Assembly (NCBI RefSeq): GCF_038562635.1
Contig: NZ_JBCFBO010000001.1
Coordinates: 2,396,643-2,460,642, forward strand
Length of the DNA stretch: 64,000 nt
Direction: 5' to 3'
Origin: Methanobacterium sp.
GTDB lineage: Archaea; Methanobacteriota; Methanobacteria; Methanobacteriales; Methanobacteriaceae
The position numbers and the translations under genes were made by a program. Every line of letters begins with the position of its first letter. The first letter of the stretch is position 1. This document shows positions 35,726 to 46,217 of this stretch, one piece after another. A model generated the notes under the pieces. It was not told where the DNA came from and did no database searches. It saw only the letters and a program-made list of their open reading frames with translations.

Positions 35726-37107
35726 TGAGCATGAATCTTATAGAAAAAGACAGAGTAGCTACAATTAATCCTCTAAAAACCTGTCAGCCGCTAGGAGCAA
35801 TGTGGGCTGTCACTGGGATTAGTAGGGCGGTTCCTTTAGTTCACGGTTCTCAAGGATGCTCAGCATTCGTTAGATACTGCCTCTCTCGTCATTTCAGGGA
35901 GCCTTCCGAAATTGCTGTAACATCCCTTCACGAGGATGCGGCAGTTTTTGGTGGAAGAAAAAATCTTGTTGAAGGTATCCAGAACGTTGCAATAAGGCTT
36001 AAACCTGATTTCATTGGTGTAATTACCACATGTTCCAGTGAGATCATCGGTGATGATGTAATTGGGTTTATAAAAACAGCAAAAGGAGAACTTAAAGAAA
36101 AAATTGGTGAAGAAGCAACTGAAAAAATAAAAATTGTACCAATAAGTACTCCAAGTTTCGTTGAAACACACCTTAAAGGCTACGATAATACAATTAAAGC
36201 TTTGGCTGATTACGTAGCTGAACCTTCAGAACCCAATGAAAAGATAAATATAATTCCTGGAATGGTAAACCCTGGAGATATACGTGAAATAAAACACATG
36301 CTCAGACTCATGGATATTGAAAGCATAGTCCTTGCGGATATTTCCGATCCATTTGATGCGCCACTCAGGCCATCTACAACTGAATACAAGCCGTATTATC
36401 CAAAGGGAGGAACAACTGTAGATGAAATCGTTGATTCGGCAAACAGTGTAGGTACCATATCTCTTACTAAGTATGCTGGTTCAGGTGCTTTATCTCTGGA
36501 GAAAAAATACAACGTACCTGCAGAACTTGGTCCAATCCCTATAGGTGTTCGAAATACTGATCAATTCCTTAGGAACTTGAAAAAACTCACAGGTCAAGAT
36601 ATCCCTGACTCGATCTTGGATGAAAGAGGTTTATTGATAGATTCCATGGCGGATGTAGCTTCAAGATATCTCTTTGATAAAACCGTAGCTATCTATGGAG
36701 ATCCTGAAATTACCTCTGGAATAGCAAGGTTCGTTGGGGAACTTGGTATGGAACCAAAACTGGTTCTTACTGGATCTAAAAGTCAGGAATTTGTTAAAGA
36801 CATAGAAAAAGTAGCCAAAGAAACTGGAGCTGAAATAGATACCATGGTTGATCAGGATTTAAGGTCAATGGAAGTGTATCTCAAGGACAATCCTGTGGAT
36901 CTGATGATAGGCGGATCAGATGCAAGGCTCATGGCTAAAGAAAATGACATTCCTCTGGTAAGAGTCGGCTACCCGGTTTATGACCGTGTAGGATACCACA
37001 GGCGCCCTATAGTGGGGTACAATGGTGGTATTTATCTTATGGATCTGATAACTAACACAGTACTTGAAAAATACTATGAACCAGAACACTGGAAACTCCA
37101 GCAGTAG
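35725..37107 (+). CDS. nifK: Nitrogenase molybdenum-iron protein beta chain
   Basis: 460 residues, beta partner of NifD in the alpha2-beta2 dinitrogenase. Family marks: INPLKTCQPLGAMWAVTGIS, LVHGSQGCSAFVRYCLSRHF with P-cluster cysteines, ITTCSSEIIGDDVIGFI, and VRVGYPVYDRVGYHRRPIVG at the C-terminus. It lacks the long N-terminal extension of proteobacterial NifK, as usual for methanogens. Overlaps nifD by one base. A terminator-like hairpin follows. Confidence 0.97.
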   Translation: MSMNLIEKDRVATINPLKTCQPLGAMWAVTGISRAVPLVHGSQGCSAFVRYCLSRHFREPSEIAVTSLHEDAAVFGGRKNLVEGIQNVAIRLKPDFIGVITTCSSEIIGDDVIGFIKTAKGELKEKIGEEATEKIKIVPISTPSFVETHLKGYDNTIKALADYVAEPSEPNEKINIIPGMVNPGDIREIKHMLRLMDIESIVLADISDPFDAPLRPSTTEYKPYYPKGGTTVDEIVDSANSVGTISLTKYAGSGALSLEKKYNVPAELGPIPIGVRNTDQFLRNLKKLTGQDIPDSILDERGLLIDSMADVASRYLFDKTVAIYGDPEITSGIARFVGELGMEPKLVLTGSKSQEFVKDIEKVAKETGAEIDTMVDQDLRSMEVYLKDNPVDLMIGGSDARLMAKENDIPLVRVGYPVYDRVGYHRRPIVGYNGGIYLMDLITNTVLEKYYEPEHWKLQQ

Positions 37108-37119
37108 ATTAATAGATAG

Positions 37120-37150
37120 ATAGGCTCGATTGGGCCTATTGTATTTTTTT
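37120..37150 (+). terminator. Hairpin and T-run between nifK and nifE
   Basis: Arms ATAGGC (37120-37125) and GCCTAT (37134-37139) form a short stem followed within five bases by a run of eight T. This may terminate or attenuate transcription after nifHI1I2DK, giving lower nifEN levels than nifHDK, which suits their assembly role. Stem of 6 bp only, so partial. Confidence 0.5.
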
Positions 37151-37202
37151 TAGATTATTTAACTAATTAAGGAGAAATATTTAGAATTTAGGGGTATTTA
37201 TA

Positions 37203-38561
37203 ATGGAACCTGTTACTGAAACATTTGAGTCTCGTAAAAAACACGTGTGTGTAAAAGGAGAAGGATTATCTATTCCTGTATGTGATAAGGCCAGTCTTCC
37301 AGGTACAGTTACCCAGAGAACATGTGTTTACGGTGGAGCAAGAATTGTTTTAATGCCAATTACAGATTCAATTCACCTGGTACACGGTCCGATAGGATGT
37401 GCTGCATGTACATGGGATATAAGAGGAAGTAAAACTTCAAGGGAAGATATATACAAAAAAGGATGTTCTACAAACTTACAGGAAAAAGATATCATCTTCG
37501 GCGGAGAAAAAAAGTTATATGAAACCATAATAGAACTTAATAAATTATACAAGCCTGGAGCAGTATTTGTATATGCTACATGTGTTGCAGGTATAATTGG
37601 AGATGATATTAAAGCAGTATGCAAAAAAGCGGAAGAAATAACTGGATGTAGAGTTATACCAGTTCAATCTGAAGGTTTTCAAAACCACAATAAGACTAAA
37701 GGGCATTGGATAGGTGGCGACGCATTACTGGACTATGTAATTGGAACAAAAGAACCTGAAGAAACTACTCCCTTTGATATCAATATAGTGGGTGAATTCA
37801 ATGTTGCAGGGGATCTCTGGGGAATTAAACCCTTACTTGAAGAAATGGGTGTCAATATAATCAGTACATTAACAGGAGATTCCCATGTGGATGAAATAGC
37901 TCAGGCACACCGGGCTAAGCTTAATATAGTGCAGTGCCAGAAATCTTCAAATTACGTTGCCAAAAAAATGGAAAAAAAATATGGAATACCATTTATAAAA
38001 GTCAATTTCTTTGGTCTTGAACAAACTGTAGCCTCTTTAAGGGATGTCGCTGATTTCTTTGGAGATGAAGAAATGATAGAGCGGACCGAAAGAATAATCG
38101 AATCAGGACTCAAAGAGGTATCTCATAAAATTGAAGAGTATAAGAAAAGATTAACTGGAAAAACTGTTGCTCTCTATGTTGGAGGTAACAAAGCATGGTC
38201 TCTTGTAAGGCCTTTTGAAGAATTAGGTATGGATGTAATGATGTCTGGAACAAAAAATGGAATTAGAGAAGATTATGAAATGATCAAGGAAGCTGTAAGA
38301 GACGGTACCATAATTGTAGATGATGCAAATTCAGCAGAATTAACCAGACTTCTTAAAGAACACAGGCCAAATCTATTAATATCTGGTGCTAAAGAGAAAT
38401 ACATCTCATTAAAGCTCGGAATCCCATTTTGTGACTTTAACCATGACAGAATAACTGCATTTGCAGGATTTAGGGGATTTGTAAGCTTTGCAAAAGAAGT
38501 GGACGCTTCAGTTTCAAGTCCAGTGTTTGAACTAACCTCCAAAAGTTTGAGAGGTGACTAA
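37203..38561 (+). CDS. nifE: Nitrogenase cofactor scaffold NifE
   Basis: 452 residues, NifD paralogue that with NifN forms the scaffold on which the NifB cluster matures to FeMo-cofactor. Signatures: SLPGTVTQRTCVYGGARIVL, LVHGPIGCAACTWDIRGS, the retained Cys in NIVQCQKSSNYVAKKM, and FNHDRITAFAGFRGFVSFAK. The motif CTWDIRGS and the lack of a NifD-type HSYENGPY distinguish it from NifD. AAGGAG-like sequence lies in its leader. Ends a base before the nifN start region. Confidence 0.96.
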   Translation: MEPVTETFESRKKHVCVKGEGLSIPVCDKASLPGTVTQRTCVYGGARIVLMPITDSIHLVHGPIGCAACTWDIRGSKTSREDIYKKGCSTNLQEKDIIFGGEKKLYETIIELNKLYKPGAVFVYATCVAGIIGDDIKAVCKKAEEITGCRVIPVQSEGFQNHNKTKGHWIGGDALLDYVIGTKEPEETTPFDINIVGEFNVAGDLWGIKPLLEEMGVNIISTLTGDSHVDEIAQAHRAKLNIVQCQKSSNYVAKKMEKKYGIPFIKVNFFGLEQTVASLRDVADFFGDEEMIERTERIIESGLKEVSHKIEEYKKRLTGKTVALYVGGNKAWSLVRPFEELGMDVMMSGTKNGIREDYEMIKEAVRDGTIIVDDANSAELTRLLKEHRPNLLISGAKEKYISLKLGIPFCDFNHDRITAFAGFRGFVSFAKEVDASVSSPVFELTSKSLRGD

Positions 38562-38562
38562 A

Positions 38563-39939
<1,377 letters not shown>

Positions 39940-40260
39940 GTGAAGATAGCAGTAGCATCAACAGATGGTAAGCTAGTAGATCTGCACTTTGGGGATGCAG
40001 ATAGATTTTTAATATATGAAATTGAGGATGGAGAAGGTAAATTCCATGAAATAAGAGAAAAAACAGCTATGCCTTTAAATAATCATCAGGAACGTTGGGT
40101 AGCATCAATAGATCTTATAAATGATTGCAAAGCAGTTCTCTGCAATAAAATTGGAAATGAACCTACGATTGAACTTAGAAAATTAGGAATAAAACCAATA
40201 CAGCTTGACTGTGAAGTTAAAGATGCTGTTAGTGAGTGTTCAAAACATCTATTGAGTTAA
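39940..40260 (+). CDS. nifX: NifX/NafY-family iron-molybdenum cofactor binding protein
   Basis: 106 residues starting at GTG immediately after the nifN stop: KIAVASTDGKLVDLHFGDAD then RFLIYEIEDG. This is the dinitrogenase iron-molybdenum cofactor biosynthesis fold shared by NifX, NifY and the C-terminus of NifB; it carries NifB-co or VK-cluster between NifB and NifEN. It contains no radical-SAM part. Exact subtype cannot be fixed by eye, hence NifX by position. Confidence 0.88.
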   Translation: MKIAVASTDGKLVDLHFGDADRFLIYEIEDGEGKFHEIREKTAMPLNNHQERWVASIDLINDCKAVLCNKIGNEPTIELRKLGIKPIQLDCEVKDAVSECSKHLLS

Positions 40261-40320
40261 TTGGTTCTTTATGCCAGAGATATGGTAATTTACCTGATCT
40301 AAATTTAGTAGGTGGGATTA

Positions 40321-40533
40321 ATGTTGATAACAGTTAACATATCACTGGATTATGGGAGATGTGAAGGATCAGGATGTGGGGCATGTGTGTGTATATGTCC
40401 TACCAATGTTTTTACCCTTAAAGCGGGTTGTGTGTCAATAAAATCACCAGAATATTGTAAATTATGCGGTAATTGTTTAGAAATTTGCCCTTATGGGGCT
40501 ATAGAAATAGAAGAAATAGATGGAACTTTTTAA
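40321..40533 (+). CDS. Ferredoxin-like 2[4Fe-4S] protein downstream of nif
   Basis: 70 residues with two cluster motifs: CEGSGCGACVCICP (first Cys spacing lengthened by two) and CKLCGNCLEICP. Likely cytosolic electron carrier; position suggests electron supply to NifH or to cofactor assembly. ATG 40321 follows GGTGGG at good spacing; an upstream in-frame start is ignored. Related to the next gene by an old duplication. Confidence 0.9.
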   Translation: MLITVNISLDYGRCEGSGCGACVCICPTNVFTLKAGCVSIKSPEYCKLCGNCLEICPYGAIEIEEIDGTF

Positions 40534-40551
40534 GTATATGGGGAGATATAA

Positions 40552-40740
40552 ATGGCTAATGTAAAAATTGATTTTGGAAAATGTGATGGCATAGACTGTG
40601 GAGAATGTGCAGATGTCTGCTCAATGGAAATTCTCAAACTTGAAGGGAACAAAATAATAATTGTGAACCCTGGAGAATGCAGTTTATGCGAAACATGCAC
40701 AGATGTTTGTCCTAATGGAGCTATTGAACTGGAAGAATAA
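40552..40740 (+). CDS. Ferredoxin-like 2[4Fe-4S] protein, second copy
   Basis: 62 residues: CDGIDCGECADVCS and CSLCETCTDVCP, with strongly acidic flanks (IELEE at the end). The first motif again has CxxxxCxxC rather than CxxCxxC, as in the preceding paralogue, so the pair forms its own subgroup. GGGGAG precedes the ATG. Last gene of the nif cluster before the hairpin array. Candidate electron donor to nitrogenase; not shown by the sequence alone. Confidence 0.9.
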   Translation: MANVKIDFGKCDGIDCGECADVCSMEILKLEGNKIIIVNPGECSLCETCTDVCPNGAIELEE

Positions 40741-40788
40741 TCCAGATATAGCTACAAAAAGGATAAATAAATTATTTACTTTTTTTAT

Positions 40789-41014
40789 CGCTCAAAATCC
40801 TCGAAAATCAAAGATTTTCGGGAGCCTCCGAAAACTTGTTTTCGGGGCCGAAGAAACGTAGTTTCTTCCGGTTAGAAAATGCAACGCATTTTCTAAAAAT
40901 TCAAGAATTTTTGGTGTTTACAAATCGAAGATTTGTAACCGTGAAAATTGAAAATTTTCACATGCCCCAAACACCATTGGTGTTTGAGGGTTAGGAAAAT
41001 TTTTTAGTATATTT
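40789..41014 (+). repeat. Tandem short-hairpin repeat array, copy 2
   Basis: Eight consecutive perfect inverted repeats: CGAAAATC/GATTTTCG loop AAA (40802-40820); CCGAAAAC/GTTTTCGG loop TT (40828-40845); GAAGAAAC/GTTTCTTC loop GTA (40850-40868); 11 bp TTAGAAAATGC/GCATTTTCTAA loop AAC (40872-40896); AAAAATTC/GAATTTTT loop AA (40895-40912); TTACAAATC/GATTTGTAA loop GAA (40918-40938); GTGAAAATT/AATTTTCAC loop GAA (40941-40961); CAAACACC/GGTGTTTG loop ATT (40968-40986). Begins GCTCAAAA and ends TTTGAGGGTT then TTAGTATATTT, as copy 1. Lies between the nif cluster and the molybdopterin oxidoreductase. Confidence 0.9.
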
Positions 41015-41077
41015 GGATAATATAACGATAATACCAGTTAATTTTATTAAAATTTAATATTCATAAGGTGATACTTC

Positions 41078-43030
41078 TTGAAAACAGTTGTTACAGCGTG
41101 TACTCGGGATTGTACTGGTGCATGCAGCATCATAGCAAGTGCAGAAGACGGTAAAGTTACTAAATTACGTGGAAATAAGGAACATGATGTAACTGCAGGG
41201 TTTTTATGTAAAAACACCTCCCGATATTTAAAGACTTATTTTTACAGCCCTAACAGAGTTATTCACCCTCTTTTAAAAGAGAATGGGGAGTGGAAAAAAA
41301 TAAGCTGGGATGAAGCGCTTGATATTGCAGCTTCAAAGATATCTAAAGTTGTTGAAGAATATGGAAGTTCGGCAATCCTGTACTATCAAGGGTTCGGTGC
41401 CCGTACAGCTCTACAAGCTATGAACAGGCGATTTTTTAATCTACTTGGGGGAGTAACAACTACTTACGGCACAGTATGTGGTGGAATTGGTCATTCTGCA
41501 ATGGAACTTGACTTTGGTACCAAAATATCCCACGATCCACTTGATCACCTCAACAGTAATTTAATAATTGTCTGGGGAAGGAACCCTGCGGCAACAGACG
41601 TGCATCTGTGGAGAATTTTAAGAAAAGCAAAAAGAAATGGAATAAAAATAGTAGTTATAGATCCTGTAAAAACAAAAACTGCAAAACAGGCAGACGAATT
41701 TATACAGCCTGCACCAGGTTCAGATTTATATCTTGCAATGTCACTTGCTAAAATCGTCTTAGAAACTGATAATGGGGACTATGATTTTATAGAAAATTAT
41801 ACCAAAAATTTTGATTCGTATAAAAAAATACTTGGCAAATATTCACTTGGATATTTATCTGATAAATGCGGTGTTGATTTAGACAAAATAAGAGAATTAG
41901 CACTTGAATATGCAAAGGGTAAACCTTCAAGCATCATTACAGGATGGGGGCTTCACAGATATGTACAGGGGCATCTTGCTTTCCGCATGATTGATGCTCT
42001 TGCTGCTGTAACTGGAAACATTGGGGTCTCTGGAGGGGGTGTAAGCCAGGGATTTGAGGAGTTTGAATACTTTGATTTTTCCTCTGTAGAACTAAATGAA
42101 CTTGGAAAAAATCAGAGGAAGCTTCCAATGCCTAAAATCGGTGAAGCTATACTTGATACACACAATCCTCTTATAAAACTTATAGTTTTAGCCTCTGGAA
42201 ACCCGGTTAATTTAAATCCAGATTCATTAAAGGTTAAAGAAGGTTTTGATAGTGCAGATTTTGTTATAATGATGGATCACTTTCTAAATGATACATCAGA
42301 AAGTGCAGATCTATTTCTGCCTACTACTACTTATTTGGAAGAAGAGGACCTAATTGGAAGCTATGGCCACAACTGGGTATCTCCAATAAATCAGGTAGTA
42401 TCTCCACAAGGAGAATCAAAATCTGAATTTGAAATATTCCAACTTCTCGCGCAGAGATTGGGGATTTTTGATGAAATGTCAGGAAGTGCTAAGGATTGGC
42501 TCAAAAAACTGGCAGTACCTATATTGAATAAGGGTATAGATTTTGAAGATTTACAGAATGTTCCTCAAAGGATGATCAAAAAAACTGAAATACCATTTGG
42601 CGACAGAAAATTTAAAACAGAATCTGGACGATTTGAATTTATCGAAGAACTTTCTATCCGAGATACAGATATAGAAGAATTCCCATTAAAACTTCTTTCA
42701 ACAATGGCAGAAGACTTTATAGGATCTGTAGTACCAGAAAGTGAACTGGTAGATGGATTCCTGGAAGTCCATGTCCATCCAGACATTTTAGGTGAAAAAA
42801 ATATTACCGATGGGGATAAAGCACTGATTGAATCTCCTGTTGGAAGCCTCATTGTTAAAGTGAAAGAAGATGATGCGGTTAGAAAAGATTACATCCTTAC
42901 ATATAAAGGAGGATGGTTAAAATATAATAAATGCGTGAATGTTTTAACCCAGCCTATAATAAGTGAGATTGGGGATGGAACTCCTTACTATGATACGAGG
43001 GTAAGGATTAAAGGGATAAGTAATAGTTAG
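41078..43030 (+). CDS. Molybdopterin oxidoreductase catalytic subunit
   Basis: 650 residues, starting at TTG with AAGGTG upstream. N-terminal [4Fe-4S] motif CTRDCTGACSII with the fourth Cys in GFLCKNTSRY; then NRVIHPLLKENGEWKKISWD of the DMSO-reductase superfamily; GTVCGGIGHSA supplies a plausible Cys ligand to Mo or W (about Cys137); VIDPVKTKTAKQAD and the SGNPVNLNPDS/FLNDTSESADLFLPTTTY stretch bind the dinucleotide cofactor. No Tat signal, so cytoplasmic. Partner subunits are absent next to it. Formate-dehydrogenase-like but with a different active-site context, so the substrate is unknown. Confidence 0.88.
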   Translation: MKTVVTACTRDCTGACSIIASAEDGKVTKLRGNKEHDVTAGFLCKNTSRYLKTYFYSPNRVIHPLLKENGEWKKISWDEALDIAASKISKVVEEYGSSAILYYQGFGARTALQAMNRRFFNLLGGVTTTYGTVCGGIGHSAMELDFGTKISHDPLDHLNSNLIIVWGRNPAATDVHLWRILRKAKRNGIKIVVIDPVKTKTAKQADEFIQPAPGSDLYLAMSLAKIVLETDNGDYDFIENYTKNFDSYKKILGKYSLGYLSDKCGVDLDKIRELALEYAKGKPSSIITGWGLHRYVQGHLAFRMIDALAAVTGNIGVSGGGVSQGFEEFEYFDFSSVELNELGKNQRKLPMPKIGEAILDTHNPLIKLIVLASGNPVNLNPDSLKVKEGFDSADFVIMMDHFLNDTSESADLFLPTTTYLEEEDLIGSYGHNWVSPINQVVSPQGESKSEFEIFQLLAQRLGIFDEMSGSAKDWLKKLAVPILNKGIDFEDLQNVPQRMIKKTEIPFGDRKFKTESGRFEFIEELSIRDTDIEEFPLKLLSTMAEDFIGSVVPESELVDGFLEVHVHPDILGEKNITDGDKALIESPVGSLIVKVKEDDAVRKDYILTYKGGWLKYNKCVNVLTQPIISEIGDGTPYYDTRVRIKGISNS

Positions 43031-43164
43031 TAACGGGATTATCTGCTTCTAATGTTTTAAATCCGTAAAATAGTTTACAACTTCTTTTTTACTTTATTTT
43101 TATAACTTTTAGATATTCTGTATCATTATTATTTGAATATTCTTAATTTTTGATTAAATGTAAC

Positions 43165-43188
43165 TTTATATATCTGTAAGTACTTACA
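43165..43188 (+). promoter_or_regulatory. TATA box with adjoining perfect palindrome before the peptidase gene
   Basis: TTTATATAT at 43165-43173 is followed directly by TGTAAGTACTTACA (43175-43188), a perfect 14-bp palindrome placed between TATA box and expected start near 43194. A related half-site ACTTAC recurs at about 43205. Position and symmetry suggest a repressor operator. The regulator is unknown. Confidence 0.55.
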
Positions 43189-43227
43189 AAACTTTAATTA
43201 AATGGACTTACTTAAAGAGGACTAAAT

Positions 43228-44106
43228 ATGGATAAAATTTTTGAAAAACGAATGGGATGGCGCCCTGATCTCCCTGATTTAAGGGATTATACATTTGAAC
43301 ATGACAATATAAAACCTATGCTGGAAAAGATAGGTATCGTTGAATCTGTAAAAAAGCTTCCAGCTACTACAGATTTAAGAGCATGGTGTTCTCAAGTAGA
43401 AGACCAGAAAAATCTAGGGTCATGTACTGCCAATGCAGGTATTGGACTTGTTGAATATTTTGAACGTAAAGCATTTGGTAAACATATGGATGCATCTAGA
43501 CTTTTCCTTTACAAAACCACCCGAAGACTGATGGGCCTGAAAGGGGACAGTGGGGCAGACCTTAGATCAACTATGGGGGCACTGGTACTTTTCGGAGTTC
43601 CACCAGAAAGATACTGGCCTTACACAGACAAAAACCCTGATTTTGATAAGGAACCAGATACATTCTGTTATGCATGTGCTGAAAATTACCAGTCGATTCA
43701 ATATGTAAAACTGGATCCTCCATCTACCCTTACAAATGATCTTTTAGATAGAATCAAAACAAATCTGGCAGCAGGATTACCTTCTATGTTTGGATTTACA
43801 GTATACAGCTCAATAGAACAGACTATGGATAACGCTGGAAAAATACCATTCCCTTGCGGCGGAGAACAAATTGAAGGAGGACATGCTATCGTAGCAGTGG
43901 GATACGATGATAAAATGAAAATTAAAAACAGCAACTGCACCAATTCCACTACTGGAGCTTTTATTATACGGAATTCATGGGGTACCAGCTGGGGTGAAAA
44001 AGGTTACGGCTGGCTGCCATATGATTATGTGCTAAAAGGAATTGCCACGGACTGGTGGACTCTTCTTAAAAATGAATGGGTTGATACTGGAGAGTTTGGA
44101 CTTTAA
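43228..44106 (+). CDS. C1 (papain-like) family cysteine peptidase
   Basis: 292 residues. Catalytic Cys in GSCTANAGIGLVEYF, His in GGHAIVAVGYDDK, Asn in IIRNSWGTSWGEKGYGWLPY; oxyanion Gln in VEDQKNLGSC. The N-terminal WRPDLPDLRDYTF is typical of the short bacterial/archaeal C1A group. No signal peptide, so it appears cytoplasmic, unlike most relatives. AAAGAGG precedes the ATG. It is monocistronic with its own promoter and palindrome, suggesting controlled expression. Substrate unknown. Confidence 0.92.
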   Translation: MDKIFEKRMGWRPDLPDLRDYTFEHDNIKPMLEKIGIVESVKKLPATTDLRAWCSQVEDQKNLGSCTANAGIGLVEYFERKAFGKHMDASRLFLYKTTRRLMGLKGDSGADLRSTMGALVLFGVPPERYWPYTDKNPDFDKEPDTFCYACAENYQSIQYVKLDPPSTLTNDLLDRIKTNLAAGLPSMFGFTVYSSIEQTMDNAGKIPFPCGGEQIEGGHAIVAVGYDDKMKIKNSNCTNSTTGAFIIRNSWGTSWGEKGYGWLPYDYVLKGIATDWWTLLKNEWVDTGEFGL

Positions 44107-44163
44107 AATAGTAATTTATACTTTTTTTTAATTTTTTAAAATAAAAAATAGTTAAAAAGTAGT

Positions 44164-45258
44164 TTATCTTTCTCTTTTTCCTTCAATAAACTCATTCACC
44201 ATGTTATAAGCCTGTTCATCTATGAACTGTTCTGGCGGATGTTTCATGGTGTAAGCTGAGATTGATGTTAACTGACCGCCAACACCTCTTTGAAGGGCTA
44301 ATTTACAGCAGCGGATTGCATCTATGACACATCCTGCAGAGTTTGGCGAGTCTTCAACGCTGAGCCTTAATTCTATGTTCATAGGTACATCTCCGAATGT
44401 TTTACCTTCCATTCTGAGGAAGCACAGCTTATTGTCCTTTTGGAATGGTACATAATCACTTGGACCAATATGAATATCCTGATCTGGAAGTCTTTCTGCA
44501 AGTACAGACTGCACAGCTTCTGTCTTTGATTCCTTTTTTGAATCAAGACGATCCCGGTTTAACATGTTCAAGAAATCGGTGTTTCCTCCAGTGTTTAACT
44601 GGTATGTGCGTTCTACTTTTACTCCTCTTTCGCGGAATAAGTTAGCTAAGGTTCTGTGTGTAATTGTAGCACCTATTTGTGCTTTAATATCGTCCCCTAT
44701 TGCAGGAATTCCCTTTTCTTCGAATTTTTTAGACCATTCGGGATCACTTACAATGAAAACAGGCATACAGTTTATAAATGCAACTCCTGCATCAAGGGCA
44801 CACTGTGCATAAAACCTTACGGCTTCTTCAGAGCCTACTGGAAGATAATTTACGAGCATTTCAGCTCCGCTTTCTTTTAAAACTTCTACAATATCAGATT
44901 GTTCTTCATCTGATACCACAAAGGTATAATCATCATCATAATTGCTCATGTGTGGAGCAACACCGTCTAAAACTTTGCCCATTGATACTTTAACTCCCGT
45001 TTCTGGAATTTCTGGGCAGAAAACATGGGTACAGTTTGGTTTTGCAAAAATAGCTTCGCTTACATCTTTACCTACTTTTCTTTGATCTATATCAAAAGCA
45101 GCTACTACTTCTATATCTGATGCAGTGTAATTCCCAATTAATGGATGCATTAAACCAATGGCATCTTCTGGATCCTTGTTTTTATAATAATGAATTCCCT
45201 GTATTAAAGAACTTGCACAATTACCAAGTCCCATTATTGCTATTTTTATCTTCTCCAA
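44164..45258 (-). CDS. ino1: Myo-inositol-1-phosphate synthase
   Basis: 364 residues. NAD-binding IAIMGLGNCASSLIQGIHYY; conserved NYLPVGSEEAVRFYAQCALD, FINCMPVFIVSD, GDDIKAQIGATITHRTLANL and LNTGGNTDFLNM with the active-site lysines. Converts glucose-6-phosphate to inositol-1-phosphate for archaetidylinositol lipids. A terminator-like T-run lies in the convergent gap with the peptidase gene. Monocistronic. Confidence 0.95.
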   Translation of the reverse strand: MEKIKIAIMGLGNCASSLIQGIHYYKNKDPEDAIGLMHPLIGNYTASDIEVVAAFDIDQRKVGKDVSEAIFAKPNCTHVFCPEIPETGVKVSMGKVLDGVAPHMSNYDDDYTFVVSDEEQSDIVEVLKESGAEMLVNYLPVGSEEAVRFYAQCALDAGVAFINCMPVFIVSDPEWSKKFEEKGIPAIGDDIKAQIGATITHRTLANLFRERGVKVERTYQLNTGGNTDFLNMLNRDRLDSKKESKTEAVQSVLAERLPDQDIHIGPSDYVPFQKDNKLCFLRMEGKTFGDVPMNIELRLSVEDSPNSAGCVIDAIRCCKLALQRGVGGQLTSISAYTMKHPPEQFIDEQAYNMVNEFIEGKRER

Positions 45259-45597
45259 CTATAACACCCTCTAAAATATATTGAACTGATGATATGTTTA
45301 TTAATATCATTTAAAATTAATATCAAACTTTATTTTATTATTTTATCCTTATTTTAATTCTAATAAGTAGATTATCTTTAAAAAAAGATTAGCTTAATTA
45401 TACTATTAAATGTTTCGATCGGCGGGTTACTGGTTATTAGAATTGATAACTATTTAAATTCAACTAAAAAGTCTAAATATTTAAAAAAATATTAATTTAA
45501 TATTTTTCAGCATTTAATATTACTTTTGTAGTTAAAATAATTTAATTTGAAAAATTTGGGGTTGTGATGAAACAGGATGTATAATTTAACTAGATCC
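45259..45597. other. Gap upstream of ino1 without a gene
   Basis: About 340 nt, AT-rich except for a GC-richer patch at 45418-45435 (ATCGGCGGGTTACTGG). No frame with a ribosome-binding site. It should hold the minus-strand promoter of ino1 near 45290-45350, but no unambiguous TATA box stands out. Confidence 0.5.
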
Positions 45598-46038
45598 TTA
45601 TTTAATGACTCCAAAACTCATAAGTCCTAGATAACCTGCTGCTGTAAGCCCTGTGCTCCATATGACAATGCCTATACTCATCCAGATTAATAATGGCCTC
45701 TTACGGGATCCTAAAGCGACTCCGAGTGCTGATCCAACTGGAGCACCGAAAAGTAATGGAGATATAAGTCCCAGTCCAACTACTCCATATTTATTCCATA
45801 TTTTATAATATCTGCTGCCTTTTAAATCTTTATTTTCACCATAACGCCATTTTATAACCTTTTCTCTGATACTATCTCCAACAGCTGTAACTAGAAATGC
45901 AGCTACAATTGCCCCTAATGCTGATGCAGCTCCAATTATAACTGGATTAAGGTTGATGGCTAGTCCAAGAGGTATGGCTGCCCATAATTCCAAAATGCCT
46001 GCTCCAAAAACAAGTAATGTGCCTGTTATTACGTCCAT
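45598..46038 (-). CDS. Small multidrug export-like membrane protein (COG2426 type)
   Basis: 146 residues, four to five hydrophobic segments, with WAAIPLGLAINLNPVIIGAA near the N-terminus and KYGVVGLGLISPLLFGAPVG in the middle, the pattern of the COG2426/Sm_multidrug_ex family. A basic cytosolic loop KVIKWRYGENKDLKGSRYYK separates the halves. The name is historical and transport has not been shown for archaeal members. Monocistronic. Confidence 0.8.
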   Translation of the reverse strand: MDVITGTLLVFGAGILELWAAIPLGLAINLNPVIIGAASALGAIVAAFLVTAVGDSIREKVIKWRYGENKDLKGSRYYKIWNKYGVVGLGLISPLLFGAPVGSALGVALGSRKRPLLIWMSIGIVIWSTGLTAAGYLGLMSFGVIK

Positions 46039-46217
46039 TTTTGTAACCTTTTTAGATTATAATTTGAAGATATTACTCTAATTAATTTTGTATATAATTT
46101 TATAATTCCAAATACATTAAAACCTTTACCTGGAGTTGGTATGAGTGATTGATCAGTAGATTAATAAGTATGCCTGATTAAACTCAGTTTAATGAATACT
46201 AAAGGGGAAGTGCTGAA

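Noticed and set aside
40789..41014. CRISPR array
   Set aside because: Units are different short palindromes with no constant direct repeat and no unique spacers of regular length; no cas genes nearby.
41078..43030. Catalytic subunit of formylmethanofuran dehydrogenase or F420-dependent formate dehydrogenase
   Set aside because: Length, the GTVCGGIGHSA context and lack of partner genes (fwd/fmd or fdhB) do not fit; kept as an unassigned molybdopterin oxidoreductase.
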